A stretch of DNA of 64,000 bases from Rhizobium sp. 16-449-1b (GTDB lineage: Bacteria; Pseudomonadota; Alphaproteobacteria; Rhizobiales; Rhizobiaceae). Position numbers and translations under genes: made by a program. Shown piece after piece: positions 52,916-61,718 of this stretch (positions are counted from its first letter, which is position 1; each line of letters starts with the position of its first letter). Below the pieces are notes generated by a model, which worked only from the letters and a program-made list of their open reading frames with translations, was not told where the DNA came from and did no database searches. The stretch covers positions 248,001 to 312,000 of the forward strand of contig NZ_JAGHMH010000014.1 in the NCBI RefSeq assembly GCF_017741935.1. Direction: 5' to 3'.

Positions 52916-54448
52916 CTATTCGGCGGCCTCGGCAGCCGCTTTCGCCGGCGCGCCACCTGTACGCGGCAATTGCACGGGCTTCAGCATGAGGGCCGCCAAA
53001 AGCCCGATCAGAGCGATGCCGCAGGAGGTCATGAACAGCGGCACGAAGGCGTTGGCATAGGCCTCGGCAACCGCCTGGCGTGCGGCCTCCGGCAAGGCGG
53101 CCAGCATCTTCGGCGTCAGCTGCTCGATATCGGCAACGCCGGGAATGGAGGAACCGACGCGCGAGAGCTGCGAGCCGATGATCGCGCCGTAGATCGAGAT
53201 CGCAATCGAAGCCCCGCCCATACGCGACAGTGTCACCGAGCCGGTCGCCGCACCGATATCGCGCACCGGCGCCGCGTTCTGCACGCCGATGATCGGCACC
53301 TGTTGCGCCAAGCCGACGCCGACACCCTGCAGTGTCATCACCGCGCCGATGAAGATGATCGGCGTGCCGGCATGAAACTGCGACAACAGCGCGAAAGCGA
53401 GCGCATTGCAGCTGAGGCTGGCGATGGCGAACGGCTTGTAGCGCCCCGTCGCCGAGATAATCCGCCCGGCCGAGATCGACCCGCACATCAGGCCTCCGGT
53501 CAGCAGGATGAAGAGCAGCCCGGCCGCGGACGGAGAAAGCCCTGTCGTGGTCTGCAGGAAGAGCGCGAAATAGTTCACCATGCCGATAGCAATGCCGCCG
53601 CTCATGATCGACATGATCAGCAGCAGGCTGAAGGTCGAATTGCGAAACAGCGACAGCGGAATGATCGGTTCGGCGGCACGGCGCTCGACGAACACCCACG
53701 ACACCAGGAAGACCACGCCGGCGGCGATGATTGCGAGATTAAGCGGCGCGATCAGCGAGCCGAACACCTGTGCGCCATCAGCGGCCAGAACGATGCTTGT
53801 CGTCGTCAGCGCCAGCAGAATGGCGCCGGCATAATCAATTGTCGGACGACGGTTCGGCTTGCGATAGGGAAGCATGAAAACCAGGCCACCGAGCACGACA
53901 ACACCGATAGGAATATTGACGAGGAAGATCGAGCGCCAGCCGAAGAGATCGCTCATCGTGCCGCCGAGCACGGGCCCGATAGCGCCCGACGCCATCAGCA
54001 CAAGGCTGACATAGCTCTGGTATTTGGCGCGCTCGCGCGGCTCGAAGAGATCGGCCGTTACCGCGAAGATCGACACCATGATCCCGCCACCACCGAGACC
54101 CTGCAGCAGGCGCGCGGCGATCAGCGTGTTCATCGAAACTGCCAGCCCGCAAACCGCCGAACCGACAGTGAAGATCAGGATCGCGGCCATCATCACATAT
54201 TTGCGGCCGAAGAGATCGCCGAGTTTGCCATAGAGCGGCATCACCGCGCTGACAGCCAGCAGATAGGCCGAGCCGACCCAGCTGAACCGCTCAAGATGCC
54301 CGAACTCCCCGACGATTGTCGGAAGCGCCGTGGCGACGATCTGGTTGTCGAGCATGGCCATGAACATGGCGGTCATCAGGAAAAGAAAGAGAATGAGCCG
54401 GCGACGGGGGTCGGTCACCAGCGGCTGCGCTGCGATCTGTGGATTCAT
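52916..54448 (-). CDS. MFS drug efflux transporter (DHA2/EmrB-type, 14 TM)
   Basis: 510 residues from ATG 54448. Motifs: MLDNQIVATALPTIVGEFGH (DHA family motif D1), LYGKLGDLFGRKYVM (MFS motif A) and RLLQGLGGGGIMVSIFAV (motif C, antiporter). Fourteen membrane segments are likely. The gene is divergent from a MarR regulator, with repeated operators in the shared 116-bp region, so it is probably a regulated exporter of a toxic compound. Substrate unknown. Confidence 0.9.
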   Translation of the reverse strand: MNPQIAAQPLVTDPRRRLILFLFLMTAMFMAMLDNQIVATALPTIVGEFGHLERFSWVGSAYLLAVSAVMPLYGKLGDLFGRKYVMMAAILIFTVGSAVCGLAVSMNTLIAARLLQGLGGGGIMVSIFAVTADLFEPRERAKYQSYVSLVLMASGAIGPVLGGTMSDLFGWRSIFLVNIPIGVVVLGGLVFMLPYRKPNRRPTIDYAGAILLALTTTSIVLAADGAQVFGSLIAPLNLAIIAAGVVFLVSWVFVERRAAEPIIPLSLFRNSTFSLLLIMSIMSGGIAIGMVNYFALFLQTTTGLSPSAAGLLFILLTGGLMCGSISAGRIISATGRYKPFAIASLSCNALAFALLSQFHAGTPIIFIGAVMTLQGVGVGLAQQVPIIGVQNAAPVRDIGAATGSVTLSRMGGASIAISIYGAIIGSQLSRVGSSIPGVADIEQLTPKMLAALPEAARQAVAEAYANAFVPLFMTSCGIALIGLLAALMLKPVQLPRTGGAPAKAAAEAAE

Positions 54449-54485
54449 GGGGCGATCTTTCTGGTTGCGGCGCAGTTTATGTGCT

Positions 54486-54529
54486 ATCAGCATATAAATG
54501 TCAACGTCATATAAATGACATCAGCATAT
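54486..54529. promoter_or_regulatory. MarR operators between the MFS and MarR genes
   Basis: CATATAAATG is present twice (54491-54500 and 54508-54517), each with CAT/ATG dyad symmetry, 17 bp apart. Overlapping it, ATCAGCATAT is repeated at 54486-54495 and 54520-54529. The second site is GTCATATAAATGAC, a dyad with perfect five-base arms. The sites cover the MFS promoter and lie near the MarR start. Confidence 0.6.
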
Positions 54530-54564
54530 TTTCCTCCCCGATCGCTTCTGTTATCCTCCACCCC

Positions 54565-55101
54565 ATGACAGACACTTTGCAAATCGACCCCGACACCACG
54601 CCGACCGAAGATGACATCGCCCATATCGGCCAAAGCATGAGCCGTATGCGGATGATCACGGGGCGACGACTGATTGCCCGCCTCGCCATCGAAAAGGTGG
54701 CTCCGGATCTGGAGCTCTCACATCTGGATGTTCTCGAAGCCGTCAAGCTCGCCCGCAGGAATGGCGAGGTGACCGTGGGGACGATTGCCGAGGCCATGCG
54801 CATCGATCCATCCCGCGCAAGCCGCATTGTCGCCGACATGGTGGGCCGCGGTGTTCTCGAACGCGCTGCATCTCAGCAGGACGCCCGGCGGATCCTGGTG
54901 GTGATCACGCCATCCGGCTGGAGCCTGCTCACGGAACTGAAATCTCAGAAGCTCGCGATCATCAAGGATGTCGTCTCCGACTGGTCGTCCGAGGATGCCA
55001 AAAACTTCGCCGAACTGTTTGATCGGTACATGACCGGTTTCGAGCGCGTTTTCGCCATGCCGGACAAACATTTGCCTGCGACACCAAAAGCCGGAAAATA
55101 G
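54565..55101 (+). CDS. MarR-family transcriptional regulator
   Basis: 178 residues from ATG 54565 (MTDTLQIDPDTTPTEDDIAH). A MarR winged helix: HLDVLEAVKLARRNGEVTVG, then EAMRIDPSRASRIVADMV and the wing QQDARRILVVITPSG. It is divergent from the MFS exporter and most likely represses it and itself through the repeated CATATAAATG sites. The inducer is unknown. Confidence 0.9.
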   Translation: MTDTLQIDPDTTPTEDDIAHIGQSMSRMRMITGRRLIARLAIEKVAPDLELSHLDVLEAVKLARRNGEVTVGTIAEAMRIDPSRASRIVADMVGRGVLERAASQQDARRILVVITPSGWSLLTELKSQKLAIIKDVVSDWSSEDAKNFAELFDRYMTGFERVFAMPDKHLPATPKAGK

Positions 55102-55110
55102 ATCGAGAGA

Positions 55111-55124
55111 TTGATCTGAATCAA
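55111..55124 (+). promoter_or_regulatory. FNR/FixK-type anaerobox upstream of ompW
   Basis: TTGAT-CTGA-ATCAA matches the consensus TTGAT-N4-ATCAA without mismatch. Its centre is about 70 bp before the ATG, suitable for class II activation. OmpW is FNR-controlled in enteric bacteria; FixK/FnrN would be the rhizobial equivalent. Confidence 0.6.
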
Positions 55125-55185
55125 ACAGTTACCTTGCCGCGTTTCATAGAACTCCCCCTGACCATAAAACCTAGGAGAGAATCGA

Positions 55186-55866
55186 ATGAAACGCCGCCTG
55201 GCAAAACTAAAGGGCATGTTCGCTGCCGTCGTTCTGGTTGCAGCCGCCCATCCGGCCATGTCCGCCGACCTGACCCAGCCGACCGCCGCACAGGAAGCGA
55301 CACAGAGCCAGAGCCCCTGGATGATCCGCCTGCGCGCGCTTGGCGTTATCACCCAGGATTCCGGCTACGTTGGCGGCGTCCCTGGCTCGGATCTCTCCTA
55401 CTCGGACACCGTCGTTCCTGAATTCGACGTCACCTACTTCTTCACCGACAACATCGCCGCCGAACTCATTCTCGGCACGACATTCGCCAATGTCACCGGC
55501 GAAGGCTCGATCGACAGTCTCGGCAAGGTCGGCAAGACCTGGCTGCTGCCGCCGACGGTGACGCTGCAGTATCACTTCAACGATTTCGGCAACTTCAAGC
55601 CCTATGTCGGCGCCGGTCTGAACTACACCATCTTCTACAACGAGAAGGGCAAGAGCGCCCAGAGCCTCGACATCGACAACACCTTCGGCGTCGCGCTCCA
55701 GGCGGGCTTCGACTACATGTTCGACGAGCACTGGGGCCTCAACGTCGACGTCAAGAAGATCTTCCTGCGTCCCGATTTCAACGTGAACGTCGGCGGCGCC
55801 GACATGACCGGCAAGGCCAAGCTCGATCCCTGGCTGATCGGCGCCGGCGTCACCTACCGTTTCTAA
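55186..55866 (+). CDS. ompW: OmpW-family outer membrane protein
   Basis: 226 residues with a signal peptide (AAHPAMSA) after AGGAGAG-like AGGAGAGAATCG. The mature eight-stranded barrel has SPWMIRLRALGVITQDSG, DVTYFFTDNIAAELILGTTF and the terminal GAGVTYRF ending in Phe, as in OmpW. It forms a small hydrophobic channel in the outer membrane. An FNR/FixK box lies upstream. Confidence 0.93.
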   Translation: MKRRLAKLKGMFAAVVLVAAAHPAMSADLTQPTAAQEATQSQSPWMIRLRALGVITQDSGYVGGVPGSDLSYSDTVVPEFDVTYFFTDNIAAELILGTTFANVTGEGSIDSLGKVGKTWLLPPTVTLQYHFNDFGNFKPYVGAGLNYTIFYNEKGKSAQSLDIDNTFGVALQAGFDYMFDEHWGLNVDVKKIFLRPDFNVNVGGADMTGKAKLDPWLIGAGVTYRF

Positions 55867-55952
55867 ACCAGTCTTTCACGCAGAAACGCCAGAGAGCGCG
55901 GACAAACCATGTCCGCGCCCTTTCCCTTTTCCCCCGCTTTGCGCTATGGGCA

Positions 55953-56609
55953 ATGCCCATGAGCCAATCCACCTTCACCATCCTGCTCGGCGGCGAGCTG
56001 CACATGACGGAGCGCCTTCGCGCCGCCGTCTCCGGCAGCCGTTTCATAGCGGCCGATGGTGGCATGCGGCACGCGCTGGCGCTCGATGTCAGGCCGGAGC
56101 TCTGGGTCGGCGATTTCGATTCCACGCCGGATGATTTGACGGCCGCTTTCTCGGATACCCCGAGAAAGCCCTACCCCGCCGCCAAGGCCGCCACCGATGG
56201 CGAGATCGCCGTATCGGAAGCGATAGCCCGCGGCGCGAAGCGGCTGATCCTCGTCGGCGCCCTCTCAGGCGACCGCTCCGACCACGCGCTGCAGCACCTG
56301 CTCTACGCCGTCAGCCTCGCCGAGACCGGCCTCGATGTACTGCTCACCTCGGGCACGGAGGAAGCCGTGCCGCTGATCGCCGGCAGCATCACGCTTGATC
56401 TGCCGAAGAACAGCCTGTTTTCCGTGCCCGCCTTCAGTGAGCTCAGCGGCCTCTTCATCGAAAACGCTCGCTACCCGCTCAGCGATTTCCATTTGCCCTT
56501 CGGCTCGTCGCGCACCATTTCCAATGTCGCGGAAGGACCGGTGCGCTTCTCGCTTGAAAGCGGCCGCGCCATCGTGCTCGCCCGCCCTTACGATCTTTCC
56601 GGAGTCTGA
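55953..56609 (+). CDS. thiN: Thiamine pyrophosphokinase
   Basis: 218 residues; ATG 55953 or 55959 (MSQSTFTI) may be used. The family pattern is clear: FIAADGGMRHALALDVRPEL, WVGDFDSTP, the kinase KAATDGEIAVSEAIARGA and LVGALSGDRSDHALQHLLYA. It converts thiamine to TPP in the cytosol, so it pairs functionally with the thiamine importer 3 kb away. The gene lies close upstream of the ABC-F gene and may share a transcript. Confidence 0.92.
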   Translation: MPMSQSTFTILLGGELHMTERLRAAVSGSRFIAADGGMRHALALDVRPELWVGDFDSTPDDLTAAFSDTPRKPYPAAKAATDGEIAVSEAIARGAKRLILVGALSGDRSDHALQHLLYAVSLAETGLDVLLTSGTEEAVPLIAGSITLDLPKNSLFSVPAFSELSGLFIENARYPLSDFHLPFGSSRTISNVAEGPVRFSLESGRAIVLARPYDLSGV

Positions 56610-56612
56610 TTT

Positions 56613-58436
56613 TTGGCGCCCCCTATCCTTAAACTCGACGATATCTTCCTGAGCTTCGGCGGCGCGCCGCTTCTGGCGGGCGCTGCCCTGCAGGTGGAGC
56701 CCGGCGACAAGATCTGCCTTGTCGGCCGCAACGGCTCCGGCAAGTCGACGCTCCTGAAGATCGCCGCCGGCATGGTGGAGGCACAATCCGGCGAAGTATT
56801 CCGCCACCCGTCGTCGACCGTGCGCTATCTCGAACAGGCGCCCGATTTCGCCGGCTACAACACCGTCCAGGCCTATGCGGAAGCGGGCCTCGGGCCGGGC
56901 GACGACCCCTACCGCGTCACCTACCTTCTCTCGCATCTCGGCCTCACGGGCGAGGAAGACCCGAAGAACCTCTCGGGCGGCGAAGCGCGCCGCGCGGCCC
57001 TTGCCCGCGTTCTGGCGCCCGAGCCCGATATCCTGCTCCTGGACGAGCCGACCAACCACCTCGATCTTCCCACCATCGAATGGCTGGAAGGCGAGTTGCA
57101 GAAGACCCGCAGCGCGCTGGTTCTCATTTCGCACGACAGGCGCTTCCTCGAAAAAGTCTCGACCGCCACCGTCTGGCTCGACCGCGGCACCTCGCGCCGC
57201 CTCGACCGCGGCTTCGCGCATTTCGAGGCCTGGCGCGACCAGGTGCTCGAGGCCGAGGAGATGGAGCAGCACAAGCTCGGCAAGGCGATCGAGCGCGAGG
57301 AGCATTGGCTGCGCTACGGCGTTACCGCCCGCCGCAAGCGCAACATGCGCCGCCTCGGCGAACTGCAGACGATGCGCGCCAGCTATCGCGGCCACAAGGG
57401 TCCGCAGGGCACCGTGCAGGCGACCGTCTCCGACGCGCAGGAATCCGGAAAGCTCGTCATCGAAGCCGACAAGATCACCAAGACCTATGGCGAACGCCCG
57501 ATCGTCACGCCGTTTTCGATCCGCGTTCATCGCGGCGATTGCATCGGCCTCGTCGGCCCGAACGGAGCCGGCAAGACGACGCTTCTGAAGATGCTGACAG
57601 GCCAGCTGCCGCCCGACACCGGCATCATCAAGCTCGGCACCAATCTGGAGATCGCCACGCTCGACCAGAAGCGCGAGGATCTGAACCCCGAGGACACGCT
57701 GGCGCATTATCTGACCGACGGGCGCGGTGAGAACCTGCTTGTCAACGGCGAGCAGCGCCATGTGACCGGCTACATGAAGGAATTCCTGTTCCAGCCGGAG
57801 CAGGCCCGCACGCCGATCAAGAATCTCTCAGGTGGCGAGCGCGCCCGCCTGATGCTCGCCCGCATGCTGGCGCGTCCATCCAACCTTTTGATCCTCGACG
57901 AACCGACCAACGATCTCGACATTGAGACGCTGGACCTGCTGCAGGAAGTCGTCGCCGGCTTCCCGGGTACCGTCATCCTGGTCAGCCACGATCGTGACTT
58001 CCTCGACCGCACCGTGACCTCGACCATCGCACCCGCCGTTCCAGACGCGCCCGATGGCCGCTGGATCGAATATGCTGGCGGCTATTCCGACATGCTGGCG
58101 CAGCGCAAGGGTGCAGCCGACGAGCGCAAGAAGGCGGAGAAAGCCGAGAAGGCGAAAGCGCAGGATGCGGCCCCTACCGCCGAAGCGCCGAAGGGCAAGG
58201 GAAAGCTCTCCTTCAAGCAGAAGTTCGCGCTCGAAAACCTCCCCAAGGAGATGGCCAAGGCCGAAGCCGAGATCGCCAAGCGCGAGGAAAAGATGGCCGA
58301 CCCCAACCTCTTTTCCAAGGATCCTACGACCTTCAACCGCCTGGCCGCCGAGATGGAGAAATTCCGCGACAGCCTGGTGAAGATGGAAGAAGAGTGGCTG
58401 GAACTCGAAATGCTTCGGGAAGAGCTGGAGGGCTGA
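56613..58436 (+). CDS. ABC-F family ATPase (Uup/EttA-like)
   Basis: 607 residues, apparently from TTG 56613, just after the thiN stop. Two nucleotide-binding domains carry GRNGSGKST and GPNGAGKTT, signatures LSGGEARR and LSGGERARL and Walker B LLLDEPTNHLD and LILDEPTNDLD. A linker and a C-terminal coiled-coil (Lys/Glu/Ala-rich) lie in and after the second domain. No membrane segment: ABC-F proteins act on ribosomes or DNA. Uup rather than EttA is favoured by the C-terminal coiled coil. Confidence 0.9.
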   Translation: MAPPILKLDDIFLSFGGAPLLAGAALQVEPGDKICLVGRNGSGKSTLLKIAAGMVEAQSGEVFRHPSSTVRYLEQAPDFAGYNTVQAYAEAGLGPGDDPYRVTYLLSHLGLTGEEDPKNLSGGEARRAALARVLAPEPDILLLDEPTNHLDLPTIEWLEGELQKTRSALVLISHDRRFLEKVSTATVWLDRGTSRRLDRGFAHFEAWRDQVLEAEEMEQHKLGKAIEREEHWLRYGVTARRKRNMRRLGELQTMRASYRGHKGPQGTVQATVSDAQESGKLVIEADKITKTYGERPIVTPFSIRVHRGDCIGLVGPNGAGKTTLLKMLTGQLPPDTGIIKLGTNLEIATLDQKREDLNPEDTLAHYLTDGRGENLLVNGEQRHVTGYMKEFLFQPEQARTPIKNLSGGERARLMLARMLARPSNLLILDEPTNDLDIETLDLLQEVVAGFPGTVILVSHDRDFLDRTVTSTIAPAVPDAPDGRWIEYAGGYSDMLAQRKGAADERKKAEKAEKAKAQDAAPTAEAPKGKGKLSFKQKFALENLPKEMAKAEAEIAKREEKMADPNLFSKDPTTFNRLAAEMEKFRDSLVKMEEEWLELEMLREELEG

Positions 58437-58443
58437 TCGCCCT

Positions 58444-58839
58444 CTACGCCGCCGAAAGCTGAGCCTCGACCGCCGCCTTGTCGACGATCGACCACACGCT
58501 TGCGATCTTGCCCTCGGCAAATTCGTAGAACACGTTCTCGGAAAACGAGATCCGCCTGCCGTTGACGAGCAGGCCAAGGAATGTGCCTTGCGGGCTGATG
58601 TTGAAATTCAGCCGGCTGGCGACCGTGGTTTCATCGGCGATCAGGATCTGGACGTCGAAATGGAGGTCGGGGATCGCGCGAAACTCGGCCTCACGCGCCT
58701 GCCGATAGCCGTCTAGCCCAACCATCTCTCCGTTATAGCGCACATCCTGCCCGACATATGTGCCGAGGTTTTCCCAATCCTGGGAATTCAGGCAGCCGAT
58801 ATACGCGCGATATAGGCCCGCAAGTCTCGTCTCCGGCAT
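58444..58839 (-). CDS. NTF2-like protein (SnoaL-like, ester-cyclase type)
   Basis: 131 residues. A cone-shaped NTF2-like fold is suggested by LAGLYRAYIGCLNSQDWENL, YVGQDVRYNGEMVGLDGYR and AIPDLHFDVQILIADETTVAS. Such proteins bind or isomerise small hydrophobic ligands. No clear catalytic pair is visible. It converges on the ABC-F gene with a 7-bp gap. Confidence 0.75.
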   Translation of the reverse strand: MPETRLAGLYRAYIGCLNSQDWENLGTYVGQDVRYNGEMVGLDGYRQAREAEFRAIPDLHFDVQILIADETTVASRLNFNISPQGTFLGLLVNGRRISFSENVFYEFAEGKIASVWSIVDKAAVEAQLSAA

Positions 58840-58986
58840 TCAAGTTCTCCCACCCATCGGCATACCCTGCCAAATAGCTCTCGTCTCCGAGGCGGAAACC
58901 CTCACATTTCATTGATTGGCCAGTACCGAGACCTCGTGCCTAAGCTCCCGAAGGCTCCCGCCCCCGGAGCCAAGAGGAGAAAACCC

Positions 58987-59610
58987 ATGTCTCGCTATCT
59001 GATTACCAGCCATGTCGCGGCGCTTGCCGTCGGCATTCTTCTGAGCACGTCGCATGTCACGTTCGCCGCCGATGCCGAGCGCGTGCGTGTACGCGGCGAT
59101 ATCGCCAGCCTCAGCGGCGACACGCTCGTCGTCAAGACCCGCGAGGGCGCCGATCAGACCATTGCGCTGAAGCCGGAATGGAAAGTTGGCGGCATCAAGA
59201 AGGCATCGGTTGAAGACATCAAGCCCGGCGATTTCGTCGGCATCGCCTCGCTGCCCAAACAGGACGGCGGCGATGGCGCACTCGAGGTGCTCATCTTTCC
59301 GGCTGCCATGAAAGGCACCGGCGAAGGCAGCCGTCCCTGGGATCTGAAGCCCAACAGCAGCATGACCAACGCGACCGTCGCCAAGGCGGTCAAATCCGTC
59401 GATGGTCACACCGTGACGCTGACCTATCAGGGCAAGGAAAAGACCATCTCGATATCGGACGATACGCCGATCGTGACCTTCACGGCCGCGCAGAAGTCGG
59501 ACCTGACGCCAGGCGCGCATGTCATCGTCATGGGCGAGAAGGCAGCGGATGGAACCGTCTCCGCGGCACAGGTCACGGTCGGCACCAACGGCATCGTTCC
59601 GCCGATGTGA
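58987..59610 (+). CDS. Exported DUF5666-like protein
   Basis: 207 residues from ATG 58987, preceded by GGAGAAAACCC. The signal peptide ends around HVTFAAD. The mature protein has repeated beta-strand units (VRGDIASLSGDTLVVKTREG, VNSVDGHTVTLTYQGKEKTI-like) typical of DUF5666/OB-like repeats. It lies in the envelope or outside; function unknown. Confidence 0.8.
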   Translation: MSRYLITSHVAALAVGILLSTSHVTFAADAERVRVRGDIASLSGDTLVVKTREGADQTIALKPEWKVGGIKKASVEDIKPGDFVGIASLPKQDGGDGALEVLIFPAAMKGTGEGSRPWDLKPNSSMTNATVAKAVKSVDGHTVTLTYQGKEKTISISDDTPIVTFTAAQKSDLTPGAHVIVMGEKAADGTVSAAQVTVGTNGIVPPM

Positions 59611-59625
59611 TCCCGATCGAAGCGA

Positions 59626-61458
59626 TCAGAGCGCCGGTGCCGGCGTGTTCGGCGCCTTGTCCGCTACCTTGCTCTCATCGGGCTTGGCGGCAAGCGCTTC
59701 GAGATGCAGCACGCGCGGATGGAACGCCTCGATATAGGCGTCGGAGCGGCCGATATAAATCATCGTCGCATCCGGCATCGCCTCGAGCACCTTCATCATC
59801 GTCGACTGCCATTCGGGCTCCATGCCCTCTAGCACTTCGTCGAAGACCATCCATTGCGGCCGCACCAGCAAGAGGCGCGCAAAGCCGATAGCCCGCTGTT
59901 CATCGGCATCGAGCAGCTTGTCCCAGCGCGCGCGCGTATCCAGACGGGCAACGAGATTGTGCAGCCCCGCCTTTTCGAGCGCCGCCACCACATCATCGTT
60001 CTTGTAGGTGTCGGCGGCTGCGGGAAACGCCAGCGCTTCGCGCAAGGTACCACCCGGAATATAGGCCGATTGCGGCACGAACAGCATGTCGTCTGTCGGC
60101 GGCAGGCCGATCTTGCCGCTGCCGCAGGGCCACAGCTCAGACATCGCCAGGAACAGCAGCTTGCGATTGACGTTGTGATCGCCGTTGATCATCACCTTCT
60201 CGCCGGCCTTGATGGTGACGCTGCCCTCATGCAGGCGGAAGCCGCCGCACTGGTCGACCTCCTCGTCCATCTTGGTGGCGATCGTCACATCCTCGAGCGT
60301 CAGCGTGCCCGGCGCGCTGCGCTCATAAGCGATCGTTTCCTTGAGATCGACGTCGTCGCCCATGGTCGTCAAAGCCTGGCGGAAATCGGTGACGCGCATC
60401 AAGGTTGCGCGCCATTCGGCGATCGGGCCGAAGTTGGACACGTACCAGCGCAGCGCCGTGTTGACCTGGTTGAACGCGCCGACCGACATCATCAGCTGAC
60501 CGAAGGTGAGGCCGCCGGAGAAATAGGCGGGCGCCGCCACGATGATCGGAATGACGACGACGAGCCAGCCGTAACCAGCCGACACCCAGGTCAGATTGAC
60601 GTTGGCCATCGCCAGCTTCTTGATGACGGCGAGAACGGCGCTGATATCGGTGTTGATCCGCCCCCGTTCATTCTCCTCGCCACGCGCAGCCGTGATCGCC
60701 GGAATGTTCTCGTTGGCATGCATCAGTGCGAAACGCAGCTCGGCTTCCTTGGAGAAACGGTCGGCATTGAGCTTGACGAGCTTGCGCCCCACGAGCTGGC
60801 TGAGCACCGAGGCGGACGCGGCATAGAAGATCGCCGCCCACACCATATAGCCCGGAATGGAAAAGGCGTACTCGCCGAAACGGAAGACGAAGCCGCTCGA
60901 CAGTTCCCAGAGAACGCCGATAAAGCTCACCAGCAGGATCGTCGATTGTACCAGGCCGATGACAAGCCCGGTCGTGCTTTCCGCCAGGTTGCGCGCATCC
61001 TCATGCAGGCGCTGGTCCGGATTGACGCCGATCAGCCCGCTGGAGGCGAGCCTCAGCGCCCGCTTGCGCTGCAGCCACTGGTCGACGAGATCGCGCGTCA
61101 GCCCCTCGCGCATGTAAAGCGCCGTCATCTGGTTCAGCCAGGCCTGGACAACGTTGAGCAGCAGCAGCATGCCTGCGATCAGCGCGAAAATCTTCAGCTG
61201 GTGGAAGAACCCCGGCAGGTCGCGGCGCGAGATGGCGTCGTAGAATGGCGCGTTCCACTGGTTGAGGATGACGGTGGCATAGGCCGTCGCCAGAATGATC
61301 CCGATCAACGCCGTCGAGAGAATGAGCACCGGCGCCCGCACCCTGGAATGCCAGAATGCCGAAAACATCACCTTGAGGCGGAAGATCAGGCTGAGATCAT
61401 ACCCTACCCGGTCCTGCCCCTGGATGCTCGGTCTGCTTTTGACGTCCTCTGCCATCAT
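59626..61458 (-). CDS. SbmA/YddA-type ABC transporter with degenerate ATPase domain
   Basis: 610 residues. The N-terminal 360 residues are an ABC_membrane_2 transmembrane domain (FWHSRVRAPVLILSTALIGI, MREGLTRDLVDQWLQRK and GLVIGLVQSTILLVSFI) as in BacA/SbmA and YddA proteins. The C-terminal nucleotide-binding domain is abnormal: Walker A G426-DHNVNRK-L lacks the GK[ST] core, the signature is DADEQRAIGFAR and the H-loop histidine is arginine (IGRSD, R571), while the Q-loop (VPQ) and Walker B (VFDE) remain. It may not hydrolyse ATP. Substrate unknown; peptides or B12-like molecules are possible by family. Confidence 0.85.
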   Translation of the reverse strand: MMAEDVKSRPSIQGQDRVGYDLSLIFRLKVMFSAFWHSRVRAPVLILSTALIGIILATAYATVILNQWNAPFYDAISRRDLPGFFHQLKIFALIAGMLLLLNVVQAWLNQMTALYMREGLTRDLVDQWLQRKRALRLASSGLIGVNPDQRLHEDARNLAESTTGLVIGLVQSTILLVSFIGVLWELSSGFVFRFGEYAFSIPGYMVWAAIFYAASASVLSQLVGRKLVKLNADRFSKEAELRFALMHANENIPAITAARGEENERGRINTDISAVLAVIKKLAMANVNLTWVSAGYGWLVVVIPIIVAAPAYFSGGLTFGQLMMSVGAFNQVNTALRWYVSNFGPIAEWRATLMRVTDFRQALTTMGDDVDLKETIAYERSAPGTLTLEDVTIATKMDEEVDQCGGFRLHEGSVTIKAGEKVMINGDHNVNRKLLFLAMSELWPCGSGKIGLPPTDDMLFVPQSAYIPGGTLREALAFPAAADTYKNDDVVAALEKAGLHNLVARLDTRARWDKLLDADEQRAIGFARLLLVRPQWMVFDEVLEGMEPEWQSTMMKVLEAMPDATMIYIGRSDAYIEAFHPRVLHLEALAAKPDESKVADKAPNTPAPAL

Positions 61459-61612
61459 GCTTCCTTACGCGTATGTAGCCCCTGAATAGCACCGTGAGTC
61501 AGCCTGTCCAGCAACAGTTTCTAGCATCAGGTAATGCGCGAGTTACCTCGGCAAATAGGCGACGCCGCGTATCGGTCATTGATTCGCGGCCTGACTGGGT
61601 CTATTTAGAGCG

Positions 61613-61673
61613 CTCCGTGGTGATTTGGCCGGCCGGCTTGCAGCCACGTTAAAGAAGTTGCTAAAGGGCCGCG
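61613..61673 (+). promoter_or_regulatory. SAM-II riboswitch of metA
   Basis: The sequence follows the SAM-II (metA) motif of alphaproteobacteria: GTGGTGATTTGGCCGGCCG, GGCTTGCAGCCACGTTAAAG and TTGCTAAAGGGCCGC, which form the P1 stem and pseudoknot. It ends 46 bp before the metA start. S-adenosylmethionine would turn off translation. Confidence 0.92.
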
Positions 61674-61718
61674 TGCGGACCGATAGCGATATTTTCGTTT
61701 TTTCATCGAGTGACCGCT

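Noticed and set aside
59854..61485. Long plus-strand frame opposite the SbmA/YddA-type ABC gene
   Set aside because: No motif, and the minus-strand gene has clear membrane and ATPase-like domains.
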